Shown piece by piece: positions 8,562 to 17,289 of a stretch of DNA of 64,000 nt (position 1 is the first letter of the stretch; each line of letters begins with the position of its first letter). Both the position numbers and the translations under genes were made by a program. A model generated the notes under the pieces. That model saw only the letters and a program-made list of their open reading frames with translations, searched no databases and was not told where the DNA came from. Source of the stretch: Pullulanibacillus sp. KACC 23026 (GTDB lineage Bacteria; Bacillota; Bacilli; Bacillales; Sporolactobacillaceae); the NCBI RefSeq assembly GCF_029094525.1, contig NZ_CP119107.1, positions 744,001 through 808,000 of the forward strand. Direction: 5' to 3'.

Positions 8562-8625
8562 CTAGATAATAAATTTACTGTTTTTTAATTTATTGTATTT
8601 TCGGATAATAAGAGGAGGATGAGAG

Positions 8626-9366
8626 ATGATTGATTTAACAGGAAAAGTCACGATCGTTACAGGAGCAGCCAGAGGACTGGGTAAAGGTATTGCTGAAAAA
8701 TTAGCTTCTTTAGGTGCACATGTTGTGGTTAGTGATATGAATCCAGAGGGAACTGAAGCAACAGTTTCTGAAATAACTAAGCGTGGAGATCGTGCTGAAG
8801 CGTTTCTTTGTAATGTGGCCAATAAAGAAGAAGCGAGATCTTTAGTTGAAGAGACCGTCAAGAAACATGGGAAACTCGACATTCTTGTTAATAACGCGGG
8901 AATAAACCGAGATGCCATGCTGCACAAGATGGATCATGAACAGTGGGATCGTGTGATTAGCGTTAACTTAACAGGCGTCTTTAATACGATGCAACCTGCA
9001 AGCGCTGTCATGAGAGAGCAAGAAAATGGGCGTATTGTAAATATCTCTTCAGCAAGCTGGCTTGGGAATGTCGGTCAGGCTAATTATGCTGCTGCAAAAG
9101 CCGGTGTGGTGGGCATTACAAAAACAGCAGCAAGAGAATTAGGCAGAAAAAATGTCACAGTGAATGCGATTTGCCCTGGATTTATCGATACAGATATGAC
9201 ACGCGGTGTTCCAGAAAAGGTATGGGACATGATGATTTCAAAAATTCCAATGGGAAGAGCCGGCAAACCTGAGGATGTGGCGAACTGCATTGCTTTCCTT
9301 GCTTCCGATCAAGCTTCTTACATTAACGGTGAAGTGATAAACGTTGGTGGAGGAATGGTTTTATAA
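8626..9366 (+). CDS. SDR oxidoreductase, FabG-like
   Basis: A 246-residue NAD(P)-dependent dehydrogenase of the classical short-chain family. Cofactor motif TGAARGLG (12-19), NNAG (89-92), catalytic Ser in NISSASW (about 142), Tyr154 and Lys158 of YAAAK, and the C-terminal VINVGGGMVL typical of 3-oxoacyl-ACP reductase-like members. AGAGGAGG precedes the ATG. It starts 64 bases after the lacI-family gene, so the two are probably one transcript. With CoA-transferases and a thiolase downstream, the likely job is oxidation of a 3-hydroxy acid (or its CoA ester) to the 3-oxo form; a housekeeping FabG role is less likely because no fatty-acid genes are near. Confidence 0.9.
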   Translation: MIDLTGKVTIVTGAARGLGKGIAEKLASLGAHVVVSDMNPEGTEATVSEITKRGDRAEAFLCNVANKEEARSLVEETVKKHGKLDILVNNAGINRDAMLHKMDHEQWDRVISVNLTGVFNTMQPASAVMREQENGRIVNISSASWLGNVGQANYAAAKAGVVGITKTAARELGRKNVTVNAICPGFIDTDMTRGVPEKVWDMMISKIPMGRAGKPEDVANCIAFLASDQASYINGEVINVGGGMVL

Positions 9367-9713
9367 AACCAATTTCCACAAGGAAGATCAAAATGAAAGC
9401 CCTTAATAAAGCTGCGGTTAGTGGTGGATGGCTCTATTCCAGAGATTTATTTTATTAGAAGCCTGAAGGTCGTGCTGATGCTATGACATTTGGTAAAGTT
9501 ACTGGATGGGCGTCACCATCGTAGGAATCAAGAAGTATCGCAAGTAGTAAGGGGTGGCTGGCGGATTGCCCACGGAAAGCGAGTGCACTGGAGCGGAAAT
9601 CAACAGTCAATTTTAACAGAACCTAATAAAATAGATTGCGTTTTTTGGATGTTTTGACAGCGCTATGATGAATTTGTTCAGTGAATGTCAAAATTGAAAG
9701 GGGGAATTGTGGG
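9367..9713. other. Gap inside the catabolic cluster
   Basis: About 350 bases. A 21-codon frame at 9393 with AAGGAAG upstream is probably not a gene. Around 9545-9605 lies a block (GCGGATTGCCCACGGAAAGC then GAGTGCACTGGAGCGGAAAT) that looks like an intergenic repeat common in Bacillales; only one copy was seen here. A gene may have been lost from this spot. Confidence 0.4.
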
Positions 9714-11285
9714 ATGACAACAAAGATAAATGAAAAGGAGCTTGCAAGCAGCATCCCGGATGGAAGCACCATTGGTTTAGTTGGATTCGGCGGGATGGGA
9801 CAATGCGACAAAATTTTAAAAGCCATCGGACATCAATTTACAGAAACGGGTTCTCCTCATGATCTGACTGTTTTTCACACTGCTGGGCAGTCAGACAAAT
9901 CGAATGGCATTGAACATATTGCTAAAGAAGGTCTTCTTTCTCGGGTCATTGGCGGTCACTGGGGACTTGCTCCAAAGATGAGGGAGTTAATTGAGGAAAA
10001 TAAAATTGAATGCCATTGCTGGCCCCAAGGCCAATTAACCCACTTATTACGGGCCATGGCCAATCGGCTTCCAGGTCAGCTTTCTCCGATCGGCCTTGGG
10101 ACGTTTGTTGATCCCCGTGTTGAGGGGGGGAAGATCAATAATCGGGCAAAAGCCACAGATGATTTAATTAAAGTGATCCATATCGATCAGGAAGAACTTT
10201 TATTATATCCTTCTATCCCATTGGATTATGTGTTTATTCGTGCAACGAGTATGGATGAAGATGGGAATTTAACAACCGAAGAGGAGCCATTGAAGCTGGA
10301 AATTATTTCTGCTGCCCACGCTGCAAAAGCGTATGGCGGCAAAGTTATCGCTCAAGTCAAGTATCTCGCATCCAAGCAATCCTTCCATCCAAAAGATGTC
10401 GTTGTTCCAGGTTACCTCATCGATCATTATGTTCTCGTTGATGATCCGGAAACAGAACACCGGCAAGTTCCAAGTACGGTTTATTCACCTATATTCTCAG
10501 GGGATGTACGGACCCCAAATAGAAGTCTTGCACCTCTTCCCTTAAATGTGCGAAAGGTGATCGGCAGGAGAGCTGTGAAAGAGTTGATGCCATCTGCTGT
10601 AGTCAATTTAGGGATCGGGATACCTGGTGATGTTATTGGCGGAATTATTAATGAAGAAGGATTAAATGAATTTATGACATTGACCCTTGAATCCGGGATC
10701 GTAGGCGGCATCCCTGTAGGCGGCAATGAATTTGGAGTTGCCCGTAATGCCAGTGCGATTTTAGATCATGAGTATTTATTTGATTACTATCACGGTGCAG
10801 GGATTGACATTACGTTTATGGGAGCAGCTGAAATCGATGCCTTTGGTAATGTAAATGTCTCTAAGTTTGGTGATCGAATTGTAGGCTGTGGCGGGTTTAT
10901 AGATATTACGCAATCTGCTAAGAGAGTGGTTTTTTGTACGACGTTTACAAGCGGTGGTTTAGACATCTTGATTAAGGACGGACAATTAAAAATTAATCAG
11001 GAAGGTAAATTTAAAAAATTAACAAAGCATGTCAATCAGATTACGTTTAGCGGAAAGTATGCCTCTGATCATTCAAAAGATGTGATGTATGTAACAGAAC
11101 GGGCTGTCTTTGTTCTTACAAAAGATGGTTTGGTTTTAACAGAAATAGCCCCAGGGATTGACCTTCGTCAAGATATTTTGGACCAAATGGAGTTTGAGCC
11201 GATGATCGCAAGTAACTTGAAAGAAATGGATCCATCCATTTTTCAAGATATATTAAGAGAATCCGGTCAAGTGGAAGTCCATTAA
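9714..11285 (+). CDS. Acyl-CoA:carboxylate CoA-transferase (YdiF-like), copy A
   Basis: A 523-residue fused alpha/beta class I CoA-transferase, which moves CoA from an acyl-CoA to a free acid through a glutamyl-CoA intermediate. The alpha half has GSTIGLVGFGGMGQCDKIL and TVFHTAGQSDKSNGIEHIA; the beta half has AVVNLGIGIPGDVIGGI and TLESGIVGGIPVGG, where Glu326 is the expected catalytic residue. The start is ATG 9714, behind AAAGGGGG with nine-base spacing; the longer frame from 9681 has no site. It is about as long as fused relatives. A second, clearly paralogous transferase lies at 13629. Substrate presumably a hydroxy or oxo acid handled by this cluster. Confidence 0.9.
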   Translation: MTTKINEKELASSIPDGSTIGLVGFGGMGQCDKILKAIGHQFTETGSPHDLTVFHTAGQSDKSNGIEHIAKEGLLSRVIGGHWGLAPKMRELIEENKIECHCWPQGQLTHLLRAMANRLPGQLSPIGLGTFVDPRVEGGKINNRAKATDDLIKVIHIDQEELLLYPSIPLDYVFIRATSMDEDGNLTTEEEPLKLEIISAAHAAKAYGGKVIAQVKYLASKQSFHPKDVVVPGYLIDHYVLVDDPETEHRQVPSTVYSPIFSGDVRTPNRSLAPLPLNVRKVIGRRAVKELMPSAVVNLGIGIPGDVIGGIINEEGLNEFMTLTLESGIVGGIPVGGNEFGVARNASAILDHEYLFDYYHGAGIDITFMGAAEIDAFGNVNVSKFGDRIVGCGGFIDITQSAKRVVFCTTFTSGGLDILIKDGQLKINQEGKFKKLTKHVNQITFSGKYASDHSKDVMYVTERAVFVLTKDGLVLTEIAPGIDLRQDILDQMEFEPMIASNLKEMDPSIFQDILRESGQVEVH

Positions 11286-11307
11286 AAAGAGGGAAGGCGA
11301 GATAATC

Positions 11308-12084
11308 ATGAGTCAAAAATGGAAAGCAACCGCTTTAAGAATGGGAGAACTTTATGTTGAAAAGTCATCACTAACCTATCAAAAAGATGTTGGTGACTAT
11401 TTATGGATCCCGATGTGGGCAACAGCTATAACAGATGGTACCCATAGCATTTTGGTGGATACAGGCATACATGATTTGAACTGGGTAGAAAAAAATATTG
11501 GTCCTTGCCGCCAAAGTGAGGATGAGTATCTTGTAGAGGCTTTAAATAAAGGGGTCGGATGGTCGCCAGACGATGTTGACATTGTCATCAATACGCATCT
11601 TCATTACGATCACTGTGGCAATAATCGTTTGTTTCCCAATGCCAAATTTGTTGTACAGAGAAGAGAGTGGGAAGCGGCCCATAATCCAATTCCTTGTCAG
11701 GAACCTATCTACTTTAATGAACTATTTGATACAAGTGCCGTCAATTATTTCAATTGGATATTTGTAGATGGCGAAGAAGAAGTTGTTCCGGGTGTCAAAG
11801 TCTTTTTAACACCGGGCCATTCAGAAGGACACCAATCTGTCTTAGTGGATACTGAAGAAGGTATATTGTGTGTCGCAGGTGACGTTTCGAATCTGATTGA
11901 AAACATTCAAGAAAATCTTCCAGCGGGGATTCTAACGTGTACCAAGGAAATGTATAAGGGAATGGAAGATGTAAGAGAAAGGGCAGAGCTGATCTTGCCT
12001 GGTCATGACCTTTATATTCAGAAATATCAAAATTCTAATTTTCCAGCCATCAAAAAAAGTTCTGTAAAAAAGTATGACAGGTAG
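11308..12084 (+). CDS. Metallo-beta-lactamase fold hydrolase, AHL-lactonase-like
   Basis: A 258-residue dinuclear metal hydrolase. THLHYDHCGN gives the HxHxDH metal motif (His97, His99, Asp101, His102); TPGHSEGHQS, CVAGDVSNL and LPGHD supply the remaining ligands. The pattern is that of the N-acyl-homoserine-lactonase branch. In this setting, between CoA-transferase and transporter genes, opening of a lactone to a hydroxy acid for catabolism is a reasonable inference; quorum quenching is the alternative. It starts 22 bases after the CoA-transferase with GAAGGCGAG upstream, so it is in the same operon. Confidence 0.85.
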   Translation: MSQKWKATALRMGELYVEKSSLTYQKDVGDYLWIPMWATAITDGTHSILVDTGIHDLNWVEKNIGPCRQSEDEYLVEALNKGVGWSPDDVDIVINTHLHYDHCGNNRLFPNAKFVVQRREWEAAHNPIPCQEPIYFNELFDTSAVNYFNWIFVDGEEEVVPGVKVFLTPGHSEGHQSVLVDTEEGILCVAGDVSNLIENIQENLPAGILTCTKEMYKGMEDVRERAELILPGHDLYIQKYQNSNFPAIKKSSVKKYDR

Positions 12085-12099
12085 AGAGGAAGTGGAGAT

Positions 12100-13488
12100 A
12101 TGACTATGAAAAATACCGCTGAACAAATCAATACACCTGTTAAATCCAAAAAAAGGATCGTCCCTCATGCACCTAAACTATCATGGGTGGCTTTACTATT
12201 CCTTTGGTTAATCTTTGCGATGAATGCCACCAGCAGAGAAATTATGAACCGGGTCATGCCGGCCATTGTGAATGAATATCACCTCTCAGCTGATGTTGTC
12301 GGGACAATCGTTTCCGTGATCATGGTTGCAACTGGAGCATTCTCGATTTTGGGGGCAGCATGGTCAGATAAAAAAGGTCAAGGTTGGGCCAGAAAATACA
12401 GTGGTATTTGGATGGCCTTAGGATATACGTTATTTTCTATTCTTACAGGGGTATCCGTTCTTACGTCAGCAGCAACCGGCTTTGTCATTTTGCAGGTTAT
12501 CAAAAATGCTTTTGGCGGAGTAGGAGAGTCCATCGAAGTGACAACCGTATCAGAGTGGTGGCCGAAAGAAAGAAGAGGATTTGCATTAGGCGCTCACCAT
12601 TCTGCGTATCCATGGGGGACTTTGTTTAGTGGTCTATTAATTTCTCTTATTCTATTACTTTCACATGGAAATTGGAGAATGCCCTTTCTTATTATCCCGT
12701 TATTAATTATCCCGATATACATTGGTTATTGGGTGTTCTCTTCCTCTAAAAACTTCAAGAGATATGAGCAGGACACTAAAAAAATGAATTTAACGCCTTC
12801 TCTTGAATCGGGACATGTACACGGGTCAAATAAAGGCGCAATTTTAGAATCCTTAAAGAATCCAAATATATTAGTAGGAACCCTTTGTGTACTTTTGGCA
12901 GAAGCAGCTTTTACAGGTCTTAATTTTTGGCTAGCCCCATATCTCGCCTTTGTTGGTCATTTCAGCTATGCCGCTGCAGCTGGCTGGTCAGTTGTTTTTA
13001 CGATTACAGGTGGAATTGGTCAGATTTTTTGGGGAAGTATTTCCGATGTAATAGGTCGCAAGAGAACCATGTTGATTGCTTTTGCTTGGCTGACAATTGC
13101 ATTAGTTCTCTTCCAATTCAGTGCATATAGTATTTTCTTATTAGTGGCTATTCAACTATTTGCAGGTTGTTGTACGAATGCCATTTTCCCAGTCATTTTT
13201 TCTCTAGTAACAGATTCCGCAAAAAAGGGTTATACCGGCACTGCGATGGGAATTGCCGAAACTGGGATGTACATCGGTGGTGCTTCTCCTTTAGTTTTGG
13301 GCTTCTTCATTAATGCCGGCGGCGGTTGGAATGCTCAAGGCGGTTATATTTCTGGTCTATACTTCTTAGCTTTCTGTATGATTGCTGCGTTCATTTTAAC
13401 CATCTTCTTCACTAGAGAAACAGTTGGAAAAAGACGCGGAAAAGACTGGGCGTTAGTTGGTAAAAAATCTTGCGGAATTGATAAGTAA
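12100..13488 (+). CDS. MFS transporter
   Basis: A 462-residue protein with about 12 hydrophobic segments. GAAWSDKKGQGWARK lies in the loop 2-3 position and GSISDVIGRKRTM in loop 8-9, both matching the MFS loop signature. The N-terminal 30 residues are basic and cytosolic. ATG 12100 follows GAGAGGAAGTGGAG; a second ATG at 12106 is possible. The start lies 15 bases from the lactonase-like gene, so the genes are co-transcribed. It probably imports the lactone or acid degraded by the cluster; exact substrate unknown. Confidence 0.88.
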   Translation: MTMKNTAEQINTPVKSKKRIVPHAPKLSWVALLFLWLIFAMNATSREIMNRVMPAIVNEYHLSADVVGTIVSVIMVATGAFSILGAAWSDKKGQGWARKYSGIWMALGYTLFSILTGVSVLTSAATGFVILQVIKNAFGGVGESIEVTTVSEWWPKERRGFALGAHHSAYPWGTLFSGLLISLILLLSHGNWRMPFLIIPLLIIPIYIGYWVFSSSKNFKRYEQDTKKMNLTPSLESGHVHGSNKGAILESLKNPNILVGTLCVLLAEAAFTGLNFWLAPYLAFVGHFSYAAAAGWSVVFTITGGIGQIFWGSISDVIGRKRTMLIAFAWLTIALVLFQFSAYSIFLLVAIQLFAGCCTNAIFPVIFSLVTDSAKKGYTGTAMGIAETGMYIGGASPLVLGFFINAGGGWNAQGGYISGLYFLAFCMIAAFILTIFFTRETVGKRRGKDWALVGKKSCGIDK

Positions 13489-13628
13489 TCTACGTAAAAG
13501 TTTAGTGTTGATTTAAACACTTCTATGCGGACAGTATGTACCTGCGTAATTAAAAGCAACCGTTTACTTACTAAATCAAACTTATCTATGAAATGTAACT
13601 ATGAGTTATGAGAAAGGGAGTTCAAGTT

Positions 13629-15203
13629 TTGAAAGCTCATTTCATTAAGGCGGATCACGTAACAGATTTTATAAAAGATGGCAGTACCGTAGCGACTGTT
13701 GGGATGACATTAGTGGGGGCCTCTGAAGCTATTCTTAAAGAAATCGAAGAGAGTTTCTTAAATACAGGTCATCCCCGCAATCTCACGTTGGTTCATTCAG
13801 CAGGCCAAAGTGATCGGAAAGATGGCATTCAGCATTTTGCTCATGAAGGATTAGTGACAAGGATTATCGGCTCACACTGGGGGTTGCAGCCTAGGTGGAT
13901 GGATATGATTGCCAATAATAAAGTGGAAGCGTTTTGTTTGCCCCAAGGCCAAATTGCCCAGTTATACCGATCGATGGCGTGCGGACTTCCAGGAAAGATG
14001 AGCAAAGCGGGGCTAGGGACTTTTGTCGATCCAAGGATTGAAGGTGGAAAAATGAATGAGAGATCAAAAGAATTAGAAGATCTCTCAGAAATTATCCACT
14101 ATGACGAGGAAGAGTACATGTTTTATAAGAAAATCCCATTAGATGTCTGTATTATTCGAGGGACAACAGCTGATGAGATGGGTAATATTTCAATGGAAGA
14201 AGAGGCCATGAAGTTAGAGGTCTTGCCTGCGGTGCTGGCAACGAAACGATTTGGCGGGAAGGTAATCGTCCAGGTTAAACGGGTTGCTGAAACGGGGGCC
14301 CTCCATCCAAAAAATATTGTTGTTCCAGGTGTTTTTGTCGATGCAATTGTAGTTTGCGAAAATCCAGAGGAAGATCATCGCCAAACTTCATCCTGGTATT
14401 ATGATCCTTCTTATTCAGGCGACTTAAGGGTTCCGCAGGACTCTATCCCCCCTTTGAGTTTAACGATTCGCAAGTTTATTGGCAGACGAGCGATGCTTGA
14501 AATTAAGAAAGGGGATGTGATCAATCTAGGGACCGGAATCCCAAATGATGTCATAGGAAAGATCGCTAACGAAGAAGGTGTTTCCAACGATTTTATGATC
14601 ACGGTAGAATCCGGAATATATGGAGGAGTTCAGGCAGGCGGTATTGATTTTGGGATTGGCCAAAATGCTTATGCCATGCTCTCGCATGTTGATCAAATGG
14701 ACTACTACAATGGTGCCGGTGTCGATGTGACGTTTATGGGTGCAGGTGAACTAGACGGTGAAGGCAATGTTAATGCGACCAAAATGGGGCCTTTATGTAC
14801 GGGGGCAGGCGGCTTTATTGACATTACTCAAAACGCTAAAAAAGTCGTGTTTTGTGCAACCTTCAATACAGGGGGAGCCAAGATTGGCTTTGAAAATAGT
14901 CAAGTCAAGATTGAGGAAGACGGATCCATCAAGAAAATGGTTTTAAAGGTGTCACAGATCTCTTTTAATGGACAATTAGCCCGTGAAAAAGGCCAGGAGG
15001 TTCTCTTTGTTACAGAGCGAGCTGTTTTTAAATTAGTAAAAGAAGGTGTGATGTTGATTGAAATTGCACCGGGTGTGGATTTACAAAAAGATGTGTTAGA
15101 TCAGATGGATTTTCAACCGATCATCAGCAGCGAGTTAAAGGTGATGGACAATCGGTTATTTGAAGATGGTGTATTTGGAATTAATGAGATAATGGCAGAT
15201 TAA
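13629..15203 (+). CDS. Acyl-CoA:carboxylate CoA-transferase (YdiF-like), copy B
   Basis: A 524-residue paralogue of the transferase at 9714, with the same layout: TVATVGMTLVGASEAILKEI, LVHSAGQSDRKDGIQHFA, then INLGTGIPNDVIGKI and TVESGIYGGVQAGG with catalytic Glu327. TTG 13629 is chosen because AAAGGGAG (13613-13620) sits eight bases upstream and the protein then aligns with copy A; an ATG at 13608 gives seven more residues and no site. Sequence between the copies is well diverged, so this is not a recent duplication; the two probably use different acids or work in different steps. Confidence 0.9.
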   Translation: MKAHFIKADHVTDFIKDGSTVATVGMTLVGASEAILKEIEESFLNTGHPRNLTLVHSAGQSDRKDGIQHFAHEGLVTRIIGSHWGLQPRWMDMIANNKVEAFCLPQGQIAQLYRSMACGLPGKMSKAGLGTFVDPRIEGGKMNERSKELEDLSEIIHYDEEEYMFYKKIPLDVCIIRGTTADEMGNISMEEEAMKLEVLPAVLATKRFGGKVIVQVKRVAETGALHPKNIVVPGVFVDAIVVCENPEEDHRQTSSWYYDPSYSGDLRVPQDSIPPLSLTIRKFIGRRAMLEIKKGDVINLGTGIPNDVIGKIANEEGVSNDFMITVESGIYGGVQAGGIDFGIGQNAYAMLSHVDQMDYYNGAGVDVTFMGAGELDGEGNVNATKMGPLCTGAGGFIDITQNAKKVVFCATFNTGGAKIGFENSQVKIEEDGSIKKMVLKVSQISFNGQLAREKGQEVLFVTERAVFKLVKEGVMLIEIAPGVDLQKDVLDQMDFQPIISSELKVMDNRLFEDGVFGINEIMAD

Positions 15204-15259
15204 TAGAGATTAGCAAATAACTGAAGTTTTATGATGAGTTTTATTAGGAGGGGAATTTA

Positions 15260-16450
15260 ATGAGTGATTTAAAAGAAGTTGTAATTGTATCTGGTGCGAG
15301 AACGGCGATCGGGAAATTTGGTGGAAGTTTAAAAGATGTTCATCCGACTGATCTTGCAGCAACTGTTGTGAAGGAAGTTGTCAAGCGTGCGGGAGTGCCT
15401 TCGGATTGTGTCGATGAACTAATAGTTGGAAATGTTGGACAAATCGCTGAGAATGGTTTTATTGGCAGAGTGGTTTCCTTAAAATCAGATTTACCGGAGG
15501 AAACAACAGCCTATTCCGTAAACAGACAATGTGGCTCAGGCCTGCAAGCCATTGTCGATGCTATGCTTGAAATTCAGACGGGAAATGCAGATGTGGTGGT
15601 AGCTTGCGGAACAGAGAATATGTCCCAATTACCTTACTATGACAAGGGCTCTCGTTTTGGTTATAAGATGGGAAATGGTGTTCTAGAGGATGGACTATTA
15701 ACGATTTTAACCTGGCCAGGCGGACCTTATCATAATGGTTTAACTGCAGAAAATGTTGCAGATCGTTACGATGTATCCCGTGAAGAACAGGATCAATTTG
15801 CTTTAAACAGTCAAGAAAAGGCACTGTCTGCGATTCAAAATGGAAAATTCAAGGATGAAATTGTCCCTATTGAATTAAAAGATCGAAAAGGCAATATCAG
15901 TATTTTTGATACAGATGAGCATCCTAGAGAAGGCGTCAACATGGAGAAATTAGCCAAGCTCAAGCCCGCATTTAAAGAAGGCGGTTCAGTTACAGCAGCG
16001 AATTCTTCAGGCATTAATGATGGCGCTGCGGCAGTTGTCATGATGTCGAAGGAAAAAGCAGAAGAATTAGGTGTAAAACCCATTATAACAATAAAAGGCT
16101 ATGCTGTTGCAGGAAATAGTCCCGAAGTAATGGGGTATGCGCCTAAGTTGTCTACCGAAAAGTTAGCCAAAAAGTTAAATCTAGATTTAAAAGAAATTGA
16201 GATATTTGAAATCAACGAAGCCTTTGCTTCACAAGCGCATGCCGTTGTCAGAGACTTAGAGATTGACCCTGAAAAAGTGAATGTCAATGGTGGAGCCGTT
16301 AGTCTGGGCCACCCAGTCGGAGCAACCGGTACAATTTTGACCGTTAAAATGATGTATGAAATGCAGCGCTCTAACCTAAACAAAGGAATCGTCGCTATGT
16401 GTATCGGCGGAGGCCAAGGCATATCCGCCTACTTTGAAAGATGTGAATGA
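15260..16450 (+). CDS. Acetyl-CoA C-acyltransferase (thiolase)
   Basis: A 396-residue thiolase. NRQCGSGLQA carries the acyl-accepting Cys91; NEAFASQA, GHPVGATG (His351) and CIGGGQG (Cys381) complete the active site. It cleaves 3-oxoacyl-CoA with CoA, or runs in reverse as a condensing enzyme. AGGAGGGGAA precedes the ATG. It is last in the LacI cluster and fits as the final cleavage step after the SDR and CoA-transferases. A hairpin follows about 50 bases downstream. Confidence 0.93.
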   Translation: MSDLKEVVIVSGARTAIGKFGGSLKDVHPTDLAATVVKEVVKRAGVPSDCVDELIVGNVGQIAENGFIGRVVSLKSDLPEETTAYSVNRQCGSGLQAIVDAMLEIQTGNADVVVACGTENMSQLPYYDKGSRFGYKMGNGVLEDGLLTILTWPGGPYHNGLTAENVADRYDVSREEQDQFALNSQEKALSAIQNGKFKDEIVPIELKDRKGNISIFDTDEHPREGVNMEKLAKLKPAFKEGGSVTAANSSGINDGAAAVVMMSKEKAEELGVKPIITIKGYAVAGNSPEVMGYAPKLSTEKLAKKLNLDLKEIEIFEINEAFASQAHAVVRDLEIDPEKVNVNGGAVSLGHPVGATGTILTVKMMYEMQRSNLNKGIVAMCIGGGQGISAYFERCE

Positions 16451-16502
16451 AGCAGGAAGCGTGGGGACGGATCTTTTAGGGGACAATCGGAAATTTTGCA
16501 CG

Positions 16503-16550
16503 AGAGAAGGCATAACTAGCAGTTAGTTTCTGCCAATTGTGCCTTCTCTT
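16503..16550 (+). terminator. Hairpin at end of the catabolic cluster
   Basis: AGAGAAGGCA pairs with TGCCTTCTCT, with an inner GCAG/CTGC stem. There is no T run, so termination is likely but weak. A degenerate R1-like stretch (GTGGGGACGGATC) lies just before it. Confidence 0.5.
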
Positions 16551-16927
16551 AACCATAAGGAATCCATCATACCGCAAAATATTTGATTGCCCGAGAAGAA
16601 TGAAGTCGCGGACCTCCCTCTATGGGAATTCATCGTTCCCCATCTTTTAGTTATTCTCTATTATTGGTGCTCTTAAAGATTTAGCGATGCTCATTTCAGC
16701 AATGTTTAATGATAGAATCGTGTAAAAGGGTACAGGATCCCTCCTCCCCACTAAAGAGGCTTTTATAAAAAGTTATTAAATTCGGCAACTTAAGGCAATC
16801 CAAAGCTTAGGACGGTGCCTGTCACCACCTGAATTTTGCCGAAAAATATATAGAACATATATTCCCATAAGAAGTTTCTCTGTGATAAAATTATGATAGC
16901 AACTACATAAAGCGGATGAGCGGTTGG
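16551..16927. other. Intergenic stretch with an R2 repeat
   Basis: No gene seen. An R2 copy (GGTGCCTGTCACCACCTGAA) lies at 16815-16834. The promoter of the toxin mRNA should lie in the last 100 bases; a convincing pair was not fixed. Confidence 0.45.
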
Positions 16928-16951
16928 CACTCCCTTATAGGAAAGGGGGTG
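16928..16951 (+). promoter_or_regulatory. Hairpin masking the toxin ribosome site
   Basis: CACTCCCTT pairs with AAGGGGGTG around a short loop. The right arm is the only ribosome-binding site of the toxin at 16958, so translation would be blocked until the stem opens, as known for several type I toxins. Confidence 0.6.
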
Positions 16952-16957
16952 TTATTA

Positions 16958-17071
16958 ATGGTGACATTTGAAGCAATGAACATGCTCTTTCAATTTGGCA
17001 TCTTCTTAGCCACGGTTTTAACAGCTATGGTTGGGATAATTGCGCTCGTCGCCAACAGAAAAAAGAAGTAA
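16958..17071 (+). CDS. Putative holin-like type I toxin, locus 1
   Basis: A 37-residue peptide, too short for ordinary ORF calling: a short polar N-terminus, one strongly hydrophobic helix (GIFLATVLTAMVGIIALVA) and the basic end NRKKK. This is the pattern of the Firmicutes holin-like toxin group related to TxpA/BsrG peptides, which depolarise or disturb the membrane when overproduced. A strong AAGGGGGTG site, masked by a hairpin, precedes ATG 16958. An antisense RNA promoter with consensus boxes lies 140 bases downstream on the opposite strand. A second locus with the same layout is at 21032. Confidence 0.8.
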   Translation: MVTFEAMNMLFQFGIFLATVLTAMVGIIALVANRKKK

Positions 17072-17116
17072 TCGCCTCCGCTTGGGACTAGTGGAATTGG
17101 CGTTTACTTCTTTTTA
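17061..17116. terminator. Bidirectional terminator shared by toxin and antitoxin RNAs
   Basis: AAAAGAAGTAA and TTACTTCTTTT, extended by CGCC/GGCG, form an inverted repeat ending in T runs on both strands. It overlaps the toxin stop codon. Confidence 0.6.
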
Positions 17117-17207
17117 GTAATGCTAGTTATCGTCGGTCAGCCGTTCTTGAAGCGGCATGTATGTTGCAACCGACTGAGCGTTCCAGCGCTCAGTCACTTT
17201 TTATTCT
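17061..17207 (-). ncRNA. Predicted antisense antitoxin RNA, locus 1
   Basis: Predicted from the promoter at 17214-17242 on the minus strand. The RNA would begin near 17207, form a 5-prime stem GACTGAGCG/CGCTCAGTC (17172-17195) and run into the toxin 3-prime end, ending at the shared inverted repeat. The same elements occur in the same order at locus 2. Confidence 0.65.
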
Positions 17208-17213
17208 ATAGTT

Positions 17214-17242
17214 ATTATAGAAAAGATATTCATTGAAATCAA
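17214..17242 (-). promoter_or_regulatory. Antitoxin RNA promoter, locus 1
   Basis: On the minus strand: TTGATT, exactly 17 bases, TATAAT. The box pair and spacing are identical at locus 2 (21269-21297) although the spacer differs. Confidence 0.75.
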
Positions 17243-17289
17243 TATTTAGGAAGTTGCTTATCACCACTCGGATTTTGTCGAAAAATCGT

